64,000 bases of DNA. It comes from Byssochlamys sp. IMV 00236 (lineage: Eukaryota > Ascomycota > Eurotiomycetes > Eurotiales > Thermoascaceae). The position numbers and the translations under genes are program-made. Below are positions 11,231 through 22,635 of the stretch, one piece after another. The DNA is taken from positions 22,601 through 86,600 of the forward strand of contig MSJH02000643.1 in assembly GCA_001931875.2 (NCBI GenBank). Reading direction: 5' to 3'. The notes below the pieces were generated by a model. That model worked only from the letters and a program-made list of their open reading frames with translations, searched no databases and was not told the origin of the DNA. Every line of letters starts with the position of its first letter. The first letter of the stretch is position 1.

Positions 11231-13342
11231 TTATAACGCAGAAAGCACACCTCCCGCTTCTGCAAACTTCTTCTGATACTCCTTCAGGCTAGCCCATTGG
11301 CGAAGGTCCTCTTCTTCGCGGTCATGGTCGCTAACGTAGCTCATGGCTTTGTCTCCGGCGTAGAGACTTGCTCCGCTAGCGGGACTAGGAGTTTCAGGTG
11401 TGGTTACGGTTCCGGGACCGAGACGTTCGAGGCGCATTAGAGTGTCGATGAAGGCTTGGAGATAGGTCTCCGCTTCTTTGGTGGTGAGAGGCTGCGGGCC
11501 TGGTGTGGCGGCTTCGGGGGTTGTGCCGGCCTCTGCATCTGCGGAGACTTGAGGTAGATTGAGAAGGGTCGAGGCAACTTGGCGGACTTTGTGAGTCTGA
11601 GAGGATAGTTAGTTTTTGATGATCAAAGCTTCCAGACTGAGTAGAGGACATACGAAACTGGCACCGTTTGGTTCCATGTTCACCTCATTCACAGTCCTCA
11701 GTAAAGCCAAGAGGTCTTTTATGACAAGCGCTCGCTCCTCGGCCATCATCTTACCTATGTAATCGGTCCGGACATGTGCATCTTCTGCATGTACATCGGG
11801 TCCCCCGCCCTCCAACTTAACCGCTTGCGCGGCCGAGTCAGGCGATTGCTTCTCAGGGGTTGTTGCCTTTTGCATCGACCTGTAAACCGCGTAGAGACTC
11901 CAATATTTTTCAACAAGGTAAGAGCGGGTGCTCAGTTGACTGGCGTATATGTTTGCTTTCTGAATTTCATACTGGACCGCATACCGCGACTTGGCCCGTT
12001 CGTCGGCTGGTATATGCAGATCCTCTGATTTATGCCAGGCATCAATAGCAGCGTCACTGCGGTCTTGACGGAGTGCCAGCTCCTGTGGCACATTTACCAC
12101 AGCAGCTTTTGCATTCTGCAAGCATTCCCAGATGGTCTTTCGCTGGCGCTCCCAGTCAAAGACTTGACCATTTCCGAATGCGACTTCCAGAGCGGAGAGC
12201 GAGTTATAAGAACTGAAAACTCTGACGTTGATATTGAATCCGGTAAGTTGCGACACAACTCCCGGAGGCTGCGATTCGACGTGTGTGGGGAAGATATATT
12301 CATCGTCAATCTCGAGGGGTAAAGGCGGATATCGATCAGTGGGAGTCTCGGGAGGGACATATATTCGCCCATCAGAAGATCCAAGTTGGTGCAGCGTCTG
12401 GTGACTGACTAGCGATACATAGAACAATCGCCGACCTAGCTCTTGTTGGATCATGTCCACTGGTTCATCTGGAATCCCGATAAATGAGTCCGGCGACGGA
12501 TGAGAAGAACCAGACATTGGGCTCAAAGGTGCGGCACTGAGTGGACGCTTGAATAAGTCGTATACCCGTAATATCGTACTGCATTCGGCCAGATAAATCC
12601 GGGACTGATGCATGTCGTAGACATAGCCCGCGCACAGGCCGAGAAAATAGCTGATAGCTGCATCATAGACAGTTGCACTTTTATCCAGATAGCCGGGTCC
12701 ACGGGCCTGGATAGCAACGTCATGGCATCTTTTCACCAACGCCGTCGAATTTGGAAAATCATTCTTTTCGATCTCTGTTGCGAGATGGAGCTTGGGTCTG
12801 CGAGGGAATGATGCGACCAACGTGCCTACCATGGAGGCCAGTAATGCCAGAAACGTCTTGTTGGTGACATCTTCTCTTCGATCAAATGCAGCCCGAAATG
12901 TAGGTTCATGAGGAACTGGAATTAAAGGATGTATATAAGTAAAATAGTCATCGACAAGAAGTCGCAATGTATGCATGGAGCAGATGGCTTCTGCTGAAGC
13001 GGCTGCCGGCGTAAACGGGAGATTCTTAGTCGGCGGAACTCCACTCTCCTGAGGAATTGGGTTCGTATTATCAAGAGGGTTAAACGGTGTCGCTGGCCCA
13101 AGATTTTGCTTCTTTAGAGCCTCCGCGTGCCTGTTAGGCGGACCTCGACGTCTGCTGGGCCTGACATACGTGCAAGGGATATCCAATGCTGCACATGATC
13201 GACATGGAGGCCCGCTCTCATCGCACTGGCCTCGAATATCAGCACCAGTAGCTCTGGGATTATCTTGACAATTGGAACATACTTTCACTTTGCGGATGCT
13301 ACAGGCGTCACAGGCCTTGCGCAGCCTAGTTCGATTCTCCAT
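11231..13342 (-). CDS. Zn2Cys6 transcription factor with fungal_trans domain
   Basis: Nuclear DNA-binding regulator; target unknown. Three exons, 13283-13342, 11654-13225 and 11231-11596, 665 residues. The binuclear zinc cluster has C11, C14, C21, C28, C31 and C38 once the first intron (13226-13282) is removed; that intron sits between K20 and C21. It is 57 bp and stop-free, so unspliced mRNA still encodes a protein, but with 19 extra residues inside the cluster. A basic linker ([12 protein letters not shown]) follows. The middle region ([22 protein letters not shown]) opens a fungal-specific TF domain. The second intron at 11597-11653 is placed because the continued frame ends soon after, while the spliced frame runs on 122 codons. 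The C-terminus is acidic and helical. Confidence 0.88.
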
Positions 13343-14076
13343 TGGTCTCAGAATCGGTCATGGATTGTTCCTTTGGGATCATGATGCTCGTAACAGATAA
13401 ACTTCGCATTGCGCAACTACATCCAATGCGCACCGAGATGGAAGATGGAGATGGGCGTTATTCTGCTTCCAGCCCGTGGCGTTCCGTTGAATCGGGTGAT
13501 GGAGGATGGATCGCGGACCCGCGCGATCTCTGTATCAAAGTGCTATTAGTTAGCTGAGACGAAACACACGACGGTTAACTTAGCACCCCACTAGCTGAGA
13601 ACGCCAACGCGCCAGAAGGAAATTAACAAAGTCGTTTGTGACGTTGGAAGCAGATGTTGAGGCAATACTCCGTCACGTGCAGTGAGATAACGTGTTCCAG
13701 CCGGAAATGAAGGCCGATCTCGCCGCACTGCTTGTGCTGCAACTCATAGATTGAGCTGTGCAAATGAAAGCCAAATACGAAGAATTCGTCTACTAGTATT
13801 CTCCTCTGAACCTACTCCAGGTACAGTATATTGACCCACTCACTGTCTCGAGCATTATTCTATCTGCAAGACCCTTCGTAAGAGGAATATCTTCATCGCT
13901 AACATCGAGATATACAGCACGTATTATATATGCGATGCTATTACATTAGTCTCCGGCTTATTCATGAACTGACAGCGCAGTAACATATCTTCAGCACAAT
14001 CTTCGCGACGTTTGCAATGGGAAGACGTGAAAACACGAAAGCCAGATGATTGATAGCCAGTAGAATCCATCCACGT
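13343..14076. other. Upstream region of Zn2Cys6 gene
   Basis: Between the regulator's start and the stop of the RRT8-like gene, both on the minus strand. It should hold the regulator's promoter. Apart from CACGTG at 13674-13679 I see no strong element and no gene. Confidence 0.4.
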
Positions 14077-15042
14077 TCATACCGTTTGGTCATGGTACTC
14101 GGGCTCCGGTCTTTGAGAGCGTTCGAGAGCGGTCCTCCTTTTTCCTTCGAGCTCAGCTGCCCACAGAGCCGAACCGGCGGCTGATGTCATCAAGAAGAGC
14201 ATGGAGAACATGGGAACGAGCTGAAGAATCAAGGCCACTGTCCCAAAGCTAAAAAGACAAAACCAGGTATGTTAGTACTGGATGGCAATGACTCGACACA
14301 CAAAGCCGAACTTACCATGTATATTGCAGCTGCCGCTTGCGAACGTATGCTTTCCTCTCTTTCTTCGAAAGGTCCAAGAGTTGAAAATACCTCCAATGGT
14401 GAAAAGGACCGGCTCTATATCCCGTCAAAATAAGGAAGATGGGCGTTCCTGCCACGGGAATAAAGTTAAGCGGCAGAAAGATGATGAACTCAATGATCTG
14501 TCGGATAGAGAATGGCGAGTACTCCGCTTTTTTGGTAGGCTTTCCGAGTCTTTTCACCGGCGTATCCCCATCTGGATAGATGACTCGGGAATTGTTGACA
14601 AGCTCTTCGTAGCCCTTTGCGAAGAGTACCGCATCGAAGATGTCGACCAATGTCTCGTCGACGAAGAATGCCTCGAAGAGAGCAGCAACGAGGGCAGCAC
14701 CCTCTCCTAGAACAAGAAACGCACCGCTCACCCAAGCGCTGGAACCTTGGAATATCGCCAGGAAAGCAACCTGCGGTAGGTATGTGAAGAAGAAGAGAAT
14801 GGTGTAGATAAAAGCGGACAGCAGGACAATCGGGATGAGGCGTGCGCGGAACAACGGCCAGAGGAACCGGTGAGTTGCGAAGTAGAATATACCCTGGGAG
14901 GAGAATACATCGTCAGCACCATATGAAAACAATAAACACAAGGAATCAAGGCATATTCAATATGCGTCTGCAGAATGTCGGTGCCTACCAGGAAAGGATA
15001 TAGCCAGGCTGCCCTGGAGGTGTCCAGGACTACTCTTGGCAT
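14077..15042 (-). CDS. EI24/RRT8-like multi-pass membrane protein
   Basis: Three exons, 14989-15042, 14316-14893 and 14077-14248, 267 residues. The family (yeast RRT8/LDS1/LDS2, EI24 fold) sits in ER and lipid-droplet membranes and in yeast helps spore-wall formation. Sequence support: an N-terminal GIFYFATHRFLWPLF segment, then a strong hydrophobic pair (LIPIVLLSAFIYTILFFF and the next helix), a GEGAALVAALFEAFFVDE segment, and a second hydrophobic region with the FLPLNFIPVAGTPIFLILTGY signature. The last exon adds FGTVALILQLVPMFSMLFLMTSAAG and a charged tail. It was recovered because the donor TG|GTAAGT lies just before the stop of the unspliced frame. Exon 1 phase fits. Function is by family only. 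Confidence 0.82.
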
Positions 15043-15229
15043 GGTTGCTGGTCACAGACTGCAAAATTCCATATCCTATAATATACGGTAGTTGCCCAGA
15101 AACAACTTCAGAGGGATCGAGGTCAGGTTGTCCTGGAGTAAGAATGATAATATCCTGAGACGCTCCGGAATTGAAACTCGGGACGTCATGCGGCCGCCAA
15201 GCCCCTTATCGATAGGCGCCGCGGCTCGC

Positions 15230-15237
15230 TATAAAAG
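15230..15237 (+). promoter_or_regulatory. TATA box with pyrimidine-rich leader, plus strand
   Basis: TATAAAAG followed by a pyrimidine-rich stretch (CCTTTTTCTTTCCTC at about 15261-15275) and, 89 bases after the box, an ATG (15326). This is textbook fungal core-promoter layout. The transcript would run plus-strand into the antisense of the haloacid dehalogenase gene. Confidence 0.45.
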
Positions 15238-15325
15238 CCACAAATTTTCGCCCAGCATTGACCTTTTTCTTTCCTCATACATAAAACTACCCCCTTCATA
15301 TTCACTCTGAGATCCTACTAGCTCC

Positions 15326-15472
15326 ATGGATTACTTGGAGGGGAAACTGGAGGGGAGAGCGAGCCATGACGCTGGTGACTTACCCCGAAACTTCCTATGC
15401 TTACATGGAGGCCTTTGGAAATATTTGCAGCGATACATCTCTTCTTCTACGACACCGACGATCCGGTTATGA
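15326..15472 (+). CDS. Candidate 48-residue ORF behind orphan TATA promoter
   Basis: First ATG after the TATA box at 15230. It opens MDYLEGKLEGRASHDAGDLP and ends TPTIRL, 48 residues, no signal peptide, no known motif. A second ATG at 15366 in another frame gives 66 codons that enter the antisense of the dehalogenase gene. Coding status is uncertain; the transcript may be a noncoding antisense RNA. Confidence 0.2.
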   Translation: MDYLEGKLEGRASHDAGDLPRNFLCLHGGLWKYLQRYISSSTTPTIRL

Positions 15473-15543
15473 GCGAGGAATCATAGGTCCTGTTATGCCT
15501 AGGGCATTTACTGTCTGCTGTACATTACGTGCGGAAGAGATTG

Positions 15544-16338
15544 TCAGTTGGCATGCTTGTCGATGATGCCTACAATCTCCTCCAGACTGTGGACAATAGC
15601 GGTCGGCTGTAATTCTGGAACGGCTCCATCCATCCATCCTCGGCCAGCGCGGTCGACCCAAATGGCCTTCATCCCACTACCTCTAGAACCGACAATATCG
15701 AACGGATTGCCACTGATGAGCCACATGTCGCCCATCTGGGATGCGTCCTTGCCCATCTTCTTTGCTAGATGGGCATATGTGGCTGGCGCCGGCTTGTATT
15801 TCTTAACATCATCGACAGTGATGATGTCGCGGAAGACGTCGGCTTTGGGAGACAAGTCCTTGGAACGTAGCACTGAGTTTGACACCATCGACTGTGTTCC
15901 ATTAGAGAAGACAACCGGCGTGATGTTTGGTTTAGATGCGAGTTTGGTCAGAGCCGGAATCACATCGGGGAACGTAGACAAGAAATCGTAAGCCGCCATG
16001 AGCTCTCCGATAGCCTTCTCATCGCACTGAGCGCCGTTTTCCGCCAAGGCATGCAATAACGAATTGCGCGTGATGTTCGAGAAGGTATCGAATTGGTCTA
16101 GAGTACAGAACCATCAGCCCATACATTCGCTAAAAAAAACAGCGCGGAGACGCGGAACGGGGATCCAACCCATGCTATTAAGTCTCCATGTGTATTCCAG
16201 TTGGTATCGCCTCCATGCCGTGGCTATGCTTTGGGCTTTCTCCTGGCCGAAGTGTTCTGCTAATTGCTTTGCGATCGACTCTGTCGAGAGCAATGTCCCG
16301 TACAGGTCAAAAGCAACGATAATCTGCTTGTGAGACAT
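15544..16338 (-). CDS. Haloacid dehalogenase, type II (HAD superfamily)
   Basis: Cytosolic hydrolase using an aspartyl nucleophile; related enzymes remove halide from 2-haloacids, but many fungal members have unknown substrates. Two exons, 16170-16338 and 15544-16097, 240 residues, full length. Motif I is FDLYGTLL with nucleophile D11. The cap region has WRRYQLEYTWRLNSMDQF across the splice. Motif II is VFSNGT, motif III has KKYKPAPATY, and motif IV lies near MWLISGNPFDIVGSRGSGM, with the usual family Asn/Asp pair. The intron is 72 bp. Its 3' end faces the orphan TATA promoter at 15230. Confidence 0.9.
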
Positions 16339-16583
16339 CGTGGCAGTAAGATAATGGGCAATTTCTTTTTCACCGGTCAGGGCTCAGGAGAGATGGCAAA
16401 AGATATCGGAAGAAGGTGAAAGAGGCGACTCTGTACCTGGCAATGATGTCAAATCTTTGTCCCGTCGGAGTAGTTGAAAAGCGGGGTCATCCGGCTGCGA
16501 TGATCATGATATATGAATATATCCTTTCCACGCGGAGCTGAACATCCCCAGAGAACCCTGCGACTGGAAGCGCACACTCCCCC

Positions 16584-17440
16584 ATGAGTCTCCACGGCGA
16601 CGGTGGGAGCAATTACGAAGTATTCAGGGAGTGTGTCTCAGGGGCCATTGTCGCCAAGTCGGAGACGAAGCCCGACAAAGCCTCTAAAAAGAGAGCTCAG
16701 AAGACAAAGCGTGGTTCGAAGAGAAGCGCTGCTGATCAGGCAGTCGTAGCTGACAGAGCTAACCCCGAGGAATTAGCTGATTTCATTGATGTACGTATAT
16801 AAGCTCTTGAAGCTCAAATTAATCCTCTGGGGAGACAATAATGTAGCTGATACTGATAATCCATTACGGATTCCAGTTCATAGCATCAGAAGCATTCCCC
16901 TCTCTGCCGGACGAGCTGCAAACCCTCTCCTACTCCGCAATCCAACATGACAGTTCCCTGGCTAGTAAATACACAGTGCCTATCCCGCGCCCACTCCTCG
17001 ATTCGGTAACGGCGGCAATACCTGTATCAGTTGCTGAATCCCTATCCGTCTACGGTCTCATACCCGACTCTTCAGACCTGCCCGACTTCTTCAACCCTGT
17101 CCTCAACGAGTACGTATCCGGTGTAACCACCGGACCACCCGCATGGGCTAGTACACGCGCAGATGCCTGCGAGATCTGCGAGAGGGACTGGATCCCGTTG
17201 TCATATCATCATCTGATACCGAGGAGTGTGCACGCGAAAGTGCTGAAGAAGGGTTGGCATGATGAGTGGATGCTGAATAGCGTCGCTTGGCTGTGTAGAG
17301 CTTGCCATAGCTTTGTGCATCGCATGGCGAGTAATGAAGAGTTGGCTAGGGAGTGGTTCACTGTTGATAGGATCTTGGAGAGGGAGGATGTACAGGAGTG
17401 GGCGAAATGGGTTGGAAAGGTGAGATGGAAGGCAAAGTAA
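16584..17440 (+). CDS. HNH endonuclease-domain protein
   Basis: Two exons, 16584-16790 and 16877-17440, 256 residues. The first 69 residues are basic (KSETKPDKASKKRAQKTKRG), possibly nuclear targeting or nucleic-acid contact. The HNH domain is at residues 165-217: zinc ligands C167, C170, C209 and C212, the paired H180-H181 of YHHLIPRS, N203 and H213/H217. All key positions are present, so it should be an active nuclease fold. Homologues in fungi are mostly uncharacterised; I do not assign a pathway. The intron is 86 bp with GTACGT donor. It converges on the IF-2 gene, leaving 383 bp between the stops. Confidence 0.78.
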
Positions 17441-17823
17441 GCCGATACCCTGGTCACCAAGCGACTCGGGGTTAGAAGTAAATTGTACGACGCCTCCTAT
17501 AGAGGGCCAGAAATGTCTTTACTCGAAAGTAAACATGTGTATACGTTCTTGGATTTGTTTAATAGACATTATGTATCATTATGAACGATCATGAATTGGT
17601 TTCATAGTCATCTATATAGGGTCGTCGATCCTTAAAAAAGTGTATTGTACATGTATAAAGCTCTCGCCAGGAGCAGAGTAATCTAGTAATAGCACATCGG
17701 TAGAAGATTTTTTGCCCCATGTTTTAGCCCATCCAACCGGCTATGCAAGACGTAAGTGGCGCAGGTCGAAAACAGATAGAATGTAGATATGCCGAGTACA
17801 GCGAGAAACCACTAGAAAAATAC
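17441..17823. other. Convergent 3' region HNH / IF-2
   Basis: 3' flanks of two convergent genes. AT-rich; no gene or repeat seen. Confidence 0.4.
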
Positions 17824-20800
17824 TCATAGGTATCTCTTCTCGTAGATCTCATCGTAACACTGGACATGGTCACCGACAGCAAAGTCGGCCCAGCCCTCGA
17901 AGCCCATTCCGCACTCGGTATCTTTCCGCATCTCTACAACGTCCTTCTTCACGTTCTTGAGAGAGGCAAGAGAGCCTGTGATGAGGATCTTAGTAAAATA
18001 CTCTCGTATAGAAAATCAAAGAATAAAAAGTTGAACTTACCATCGTAAATGATGTCCTGGCCTCTCAACACCCTGACTTTCTTGTTCCTGTTGATAGTGC
18101 CATTACGAACCTTACATCCCGCGATGGCACTTGTCTCACGTCCCTTAATGGTGATATCAAAGATCTGGGAAATTTCTGCTTCGCCGGTCACGCGACGGGA
18201 AACAGTTGGGGGCAGGTGCTCGCTGAGTTCCGCCTTGACGGCATCAATCAACTCGTAAATAATGTTGTGGTCCAGGATTTTCACTCCGTTACTCTCAGCC
18301 ATGCGAGATATGGAGGGATCAACGGGGACGTTGAAAGAGACAATATGACCATTTGCGGTCTGCGCGTGCTGAATATCGAATTCGGTTATTGTACCGACTC
18401 CGGAACGAAGCACGTGGGCGTAAACCTCATTGTTTCCAATTGCAGCAACAGAATTCATGACAGCTTCGACGGAGCCGGACACATCTGCTTTAACAATGAA
18501 GTGGATCGGTTTTGGCCCAGAGGATTCATCCGCTGCTGAAGGCGACTCGCCCTCCTCCTCGGCGGCTTCCCGGCGGCGCTTTTCCAGCATCTCACGACGG
18601 GACTCGTTGATAGCAGCCATGTCCTGGCCGAGTTTCTGGGTCTCAGACTTCTCCAGCCGGTACTCGATAACGTCCTTAGCCTTCTGCTCGTTGGGGGCCC
18701 CAAGAACCTCGCTACCTGCGGCTGGCTGTTCCTTCCAGCCGTCAATCTCAACTGGCATTCCGGGCGTAGCCTCCTTAATCTCGACGCCAGCCTCATTCTT
18801 CAAAGTGCGGACGCGAGTCCATGTCGTGCCCGCAACCAAAATATCCCCAGGGCGCAGAGTACCACGCCTAACAAGGACAGTTGCAACACGTCCGGAGCTT
18901 TTGGTTGTAGCCTCGATAACCCAGCCTTCCACGTTTCCGTCAACGTCAGCTCTGTGATCAAGCATCTCTGACAGGGTCACTATGGCTTCTTCCAGGTCAA
19001 GCATTCCCTGTCCAGTTTTACCGCTGACAGGGATGGCCTGGACATCGCCACCGTAGTCTTCAACGTCGACACTGTGACGTGCAAGGTCCTGTTTAACCAA
19101 TTCCGGATTCACATTGTCCTTGTCGATCTTGTTAATGGCAACGATCATTGGGACCTTGGCATCTTTAGCGTGCTTAATAGCCTCGATGGTCTGAGGCTTG
19201 ACGCTGTCGTCTGCAGCAACAACAAGCACGACGATGTCTGTCACATCGGCTCCACGGCGCCGCATATCCAGAAAGGCCGCGTGGCCGGGGGTATCCAGGA
19301 AAGTGATAACTTTGCCCGAAGGCATGGACACGGAGAAAGCACCAATATGCTGAGTGATCCCTCCATGCTCCGAGGCAGCGACCGAAGATTTCCGGAGCCA
19401 GTCAAGAATCGTGGTTTTGCCGTGATCGACATGTCCCATAATAGTGACGACCGGTGGTCGGGGAGGTAGGACACTCTTATCTTCTGGTTCAGGTGCAGCA
19501 GTAAGATCATCTTCGGATTTCTCAAAGATCGGTTCGAAGTTGAACTCAGTTGCCACTAAACCAGCGGTCTCAGCGTCCAGAATATGACTATAAGTAACGC
19601 CTTCGAATCCCATCTCTTCCATCCTTTGGACGAAAGTGGCTGGTCTAACACCGATCACATCAGCCAGGTTGCTGACGCTGATGAACTCAGGAAGATAGAG
19701 TGGACTTGGTGCTGCATCTGTTTGTTTTCGACGCGCCTTCTCTTTCTTCATTCGTTTCCGGTCCTCACGGCGGCGGCGACGAATGTTGTCCTCGTCGAAC
19801 TCATCCTCCTCAAGCTCTGACTGACGCTGGTTACGTCTGGATCGTCGCTTGGACTCTTTTCGTGACTGCACATCTTCCTCAATATCGTCCGGGATCGAGA
19901 GCGGTATTCGTTTAGATTTCGTAGATTGTTTATCTGACTCCGTTACATCGGACTTCTCCTGCCATGTCTGGTCAACCGAATCATCGACCTTGGTCTTGGC
20001 CTTAGCTTCTGGCTCTGTCGAATCCCACGTCCTTGTTGTATCCTTCCTAGGGAGAGAGACCGGTACAGGGCGAACAGCGGAGAAATTGCCATTCTTCACG
20101 GCATGATCTCTAAATGCCTTCTCTCTCAATGTCAACTGATCCCAATCTGCCAACACGGACTGGCCTAGTTTCCTAATTTTCAACGACTGCTCAGTATTAT
20201 CCTGCTTCTTGGACTTCGTCTGTTGCACGGGTCGAGGAGCGCTGCACGCCGGGCATGTGGTATATTTGCGAAAACAATGATACCTGCACTCCGGGCACTC
20301 CCAATCGCCATTCCACAATTTTCGCGTGGAATTTCCGTTATCTCGCTCGTTTCTGGTTGGTGTAGAAGTCCTATTTTGCTGTGGCCGTTGATCGTGGTGC
20401 ATTCTGTGTTTCGAGATGAACGGTAAAAGTTTCTCTTTTTGATCCGACTTCTCGCTGTCCGTAGTGCGCTTAGCTCCTTGTGTCTCTTCATGAGTGTTCT
20501 TTCGTGTCTCCTGTGGCTCCTCCTTTCTACTCTGCGATAGCAGAGCATCTCGCTGTGCCTGTTCGCCTAAAGCCAGACCAGCAGGTTTATTTGCTTGTCT
20601 GCTGGCCCATCCACCACCCCATTTTGCCCGAGGGAACGATTCGCGTGGAGTTTCTTCTTCTTCCTTCACGACGGGGGCTGGATCAGATGCCTCGTTCCTG
20701 ATTATTGAGGAGCGAAAACCTCGTCGTGAGCGCCATGTTGATGCAGCCGGAGATAAGCATCTACACGTCGCAGCGCATCGGTCAATCCGGTGACAGCGCG

Positions 20801-20892
20801 AGAGCTTCGAACGGATTAGTAAACTAGATTGTCTTGAAAATAATAAATTGAGAAATGCAAAAACTCACGTCCAGGGCCGCCCATCTGTGCAT
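17824..20892 (-). CDS. Mitochondrial translation initiation factor IF-2
   Basis: GTPase that places initiator tRNA on the mitochondrial small ribosomal subunit. Three exons, 20869-20892, 18041-20804 and 17824-17975, 979 residues. The ATG at 20892 followed by a 64-bp intron gives an Arg-rich presequence ([17 protein letters not shown]...). The long frame alone would have to start with GTG. A RanBP2-type zinc finger is visible at C178, C181, C192, C195. Then comes a charged linker, an IF2_N-like segment ([22 protein letters not shown]), and the G domain with GHVDHGKT at 465, DTPGH and NKID. Domains II to IV follow, ending in YEKRYL. The last exon is required: unspliced reading stops after about 24 unrelated residues. 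It is head-to-head with a mitochondrial carrier gene. Confidence 0.93.
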
Positions 20893-21030
20893 AATGCCGG
20901 AAGCTCTCCGGAGCGTTGTCTGAGAGCGCGAGTATCCAATGCTCTGAAGCTCGACGGAGATCCTCAATCGGAACTTCGAATTTCACGCTCGCATGGCCCG
21001 AGAAGCGCGCTAGTCCTCTTCTGTGTTTTG

Positions 21031-21046
21031 TCACGTGATTCACGTG
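21031..21046. promoter_or_regulatory. Twin CACGTG elements in divergent mitochondrial promoter
   Basis: TCACGTGA at 21031-21038 and CACGTG at 21041-21046, 2 bases apart, between IF-2 (-) and the Ymc-type carrier (+). TCACGTGA is the binding site of Cbf1-type bHLH factors, known to act at respiratory and mitochondrial genes in yeasts. Joint control of both genes is inferred. Confidence 0.5.
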
Positions 21047-21138
21047 TTTCGGCGCGTCCATCCAATCAGAGCCAGTGTCTGCTTACTGATAGAGATACCA
21101 AAGGCTCTTGCGCCATCGACGGACGCCAAAAGGGCACA

Positions 21139-21144
21139 TATAAA
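21139..21144 (+). promoter_or_regulatory. TATA box of mitochondrial carrier gene
   Basis: TATAAA 112 bp upstream of the carrier's ATG at 21256, good core-promoter spacing. Confidence 0.5.
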
Positions 21145-21255
21145 GCTGCAGTCTCCAGAGACCTCGTGTTTATTCTTCAATTCTCCATCTCAATTGGCGC
21201 ATTCTTCTGTAATTTACTCAGGTCGTGCCAGAGACTCATTTGGGAGACGCAGGAG

Positions 21256-22635
21256 ATGGAGCCTCAGGCTTGGGAAGATCTGGAGAGGGCCGATGGCGGG
21301 GCTCTGAGGACTGTTAAAGATCTGTCGGCTGGTGCTGCTGGTGGCATTGCTCAGGTCCTTCTAGGTATGTCTTGTATATTTCTTAATTTGGGCGCAACTG
21401 AATATTATTATACCTCGTCTCCTGAACTTTGTCTTTAAGTTTCTGTGGTGATAACGTGACCTGCCCTTGCTATTCCATCAATATGTCTCTCTATGTCTCT
21501 ATATGGAAGACGCATGCTTTCATAATTTTTTATACATACAAGCTCCATTGCTTATATTGAGTTTGATATTCTAACATCTCTCCAGGTCAACCTTTTGGTA
21601 TGTGAATCCTATTAATAGTCTTGTTTAAGCTACCGATCTTAATGGTCCAAAGATATTATCAAGGTGCGATTGCAAACGAGCAATCAGTACTCCAGTGCTT
21701 TCGATGCTGCCACCAAGATCTTGAAGAATGAGGGTCCCTTGGCTTTCTACAAGGGAACCTTGACCCCGTTGATTGGAATCGGTGCTTGTGTAAGTATATG
21801 CCGTGGATGGCTGGCCTCTTCATGTGCCAATTAAACCTTTCCGTTTCACGCGATTCATTACCGGATACTGGGTTGTCTAACTATTCTTACAGGTCAGTGT
21901 TCAGTTTGGTGCTTTCCATGAAGCACGAAGACGCTTGGAGGAAGCCAATGCGAAGAAGAACCCCTCCAACCCAGGGCTGTCGTACTCGCAATATTATGCT
22001 GCTGGTGCGTTCGCTGGCGTAACTAATTCCGTGCTCTCTGGACCGATCGAGCATATTCGTATCCGTCTGCAGGCCCAGCCTCACGGAGCCGGTCGGCTCT
22101 ATAGCGGTCCTCTGGACTGCATCCGCAAGCTATCTGCCCACGAGGGTGTCCTGAAGGGCCTCTTCAGAGGCCAGGTGGTCACTGTTCTGCGAGAGGCTCA
22201 AGCGTACGGTGTCTGGTTTTTGAGCTTCGAGTACTTGATGGACCTGGACGCGAAGCGAAACAACATCACCCGTGATGAAATCTCCAGCATTCGCGTTGCT
22301 ACCTACGGTGGTCTCGCAGGAGAGGGACTCTGGCTGGCCAGCTATCCCTTTGATGTAGTGAAGAGCAAGATGCAGACCGACGGTTTCGGTGCTCAGCAAA
22401 AGTTCAGCAGCATGACCGACTGCTTCAAGAAGACTTTTGCCGCAGAGGGCCTGGGAGGTTTCTGGAAGGGTATTGGACCGACTCTTCTGAGAGCCATGCC
22501 TGTTTCGGCTGGTACTTTCGCAGTGTATGTCTTCCCTTCAAAACTCGTCAAACGTGAACTAAATCCATCATTTGGAATTTATAACTGACTCCAAGACTAA
22601 ACAGTGTCGAACTCGCAATGAGAGCTCTTGGTTAA
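21256..22635 (+). CDS. Mitochondrial carrier, Ymc1/Ymc2 type
   Basis: Inner-membrane solute carrier of the SLC25 family; yeast Ymc1/2 are linked to glycine/glutamate transport. Five exons, 21256-21364, 21586-21597, 21653-21789, 21893-22524 and 22605-22635, 306 residues, one less than yeast Ymc1 as I recall it. Exon 2 is a 12-base microexon supplying the start of the first signature. The three carrier signatures are QPFDIIK (P39-D41-K44), GPIEHIR (P137-E139-R142) and YPFDVVK (P238-D240-K243). VKDLSAGAAGGIAQVL and KGTLTPLIGIGACVSVQF are characteristic of Ymc. The C-terminus is VELAMRALG. The substrate is inferred from family only; a carnitine carrier is a weaker alternative. Confidence 0.92.

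Noticed and set aside
20667..20669. Start of IF-2 at the beginning of the long open frame
   Set aside because: The first codon there is GTG. An upstream ATG at 20892 with a 64-bp intron gives an in-phase mitochondrial presequence.
20816..21061. 80-codon minus ORF upstream of IF-2
   Set aside because: It overlaps the IF-2 first exon in another frame and lies in the divergent promoter; no features of its own.
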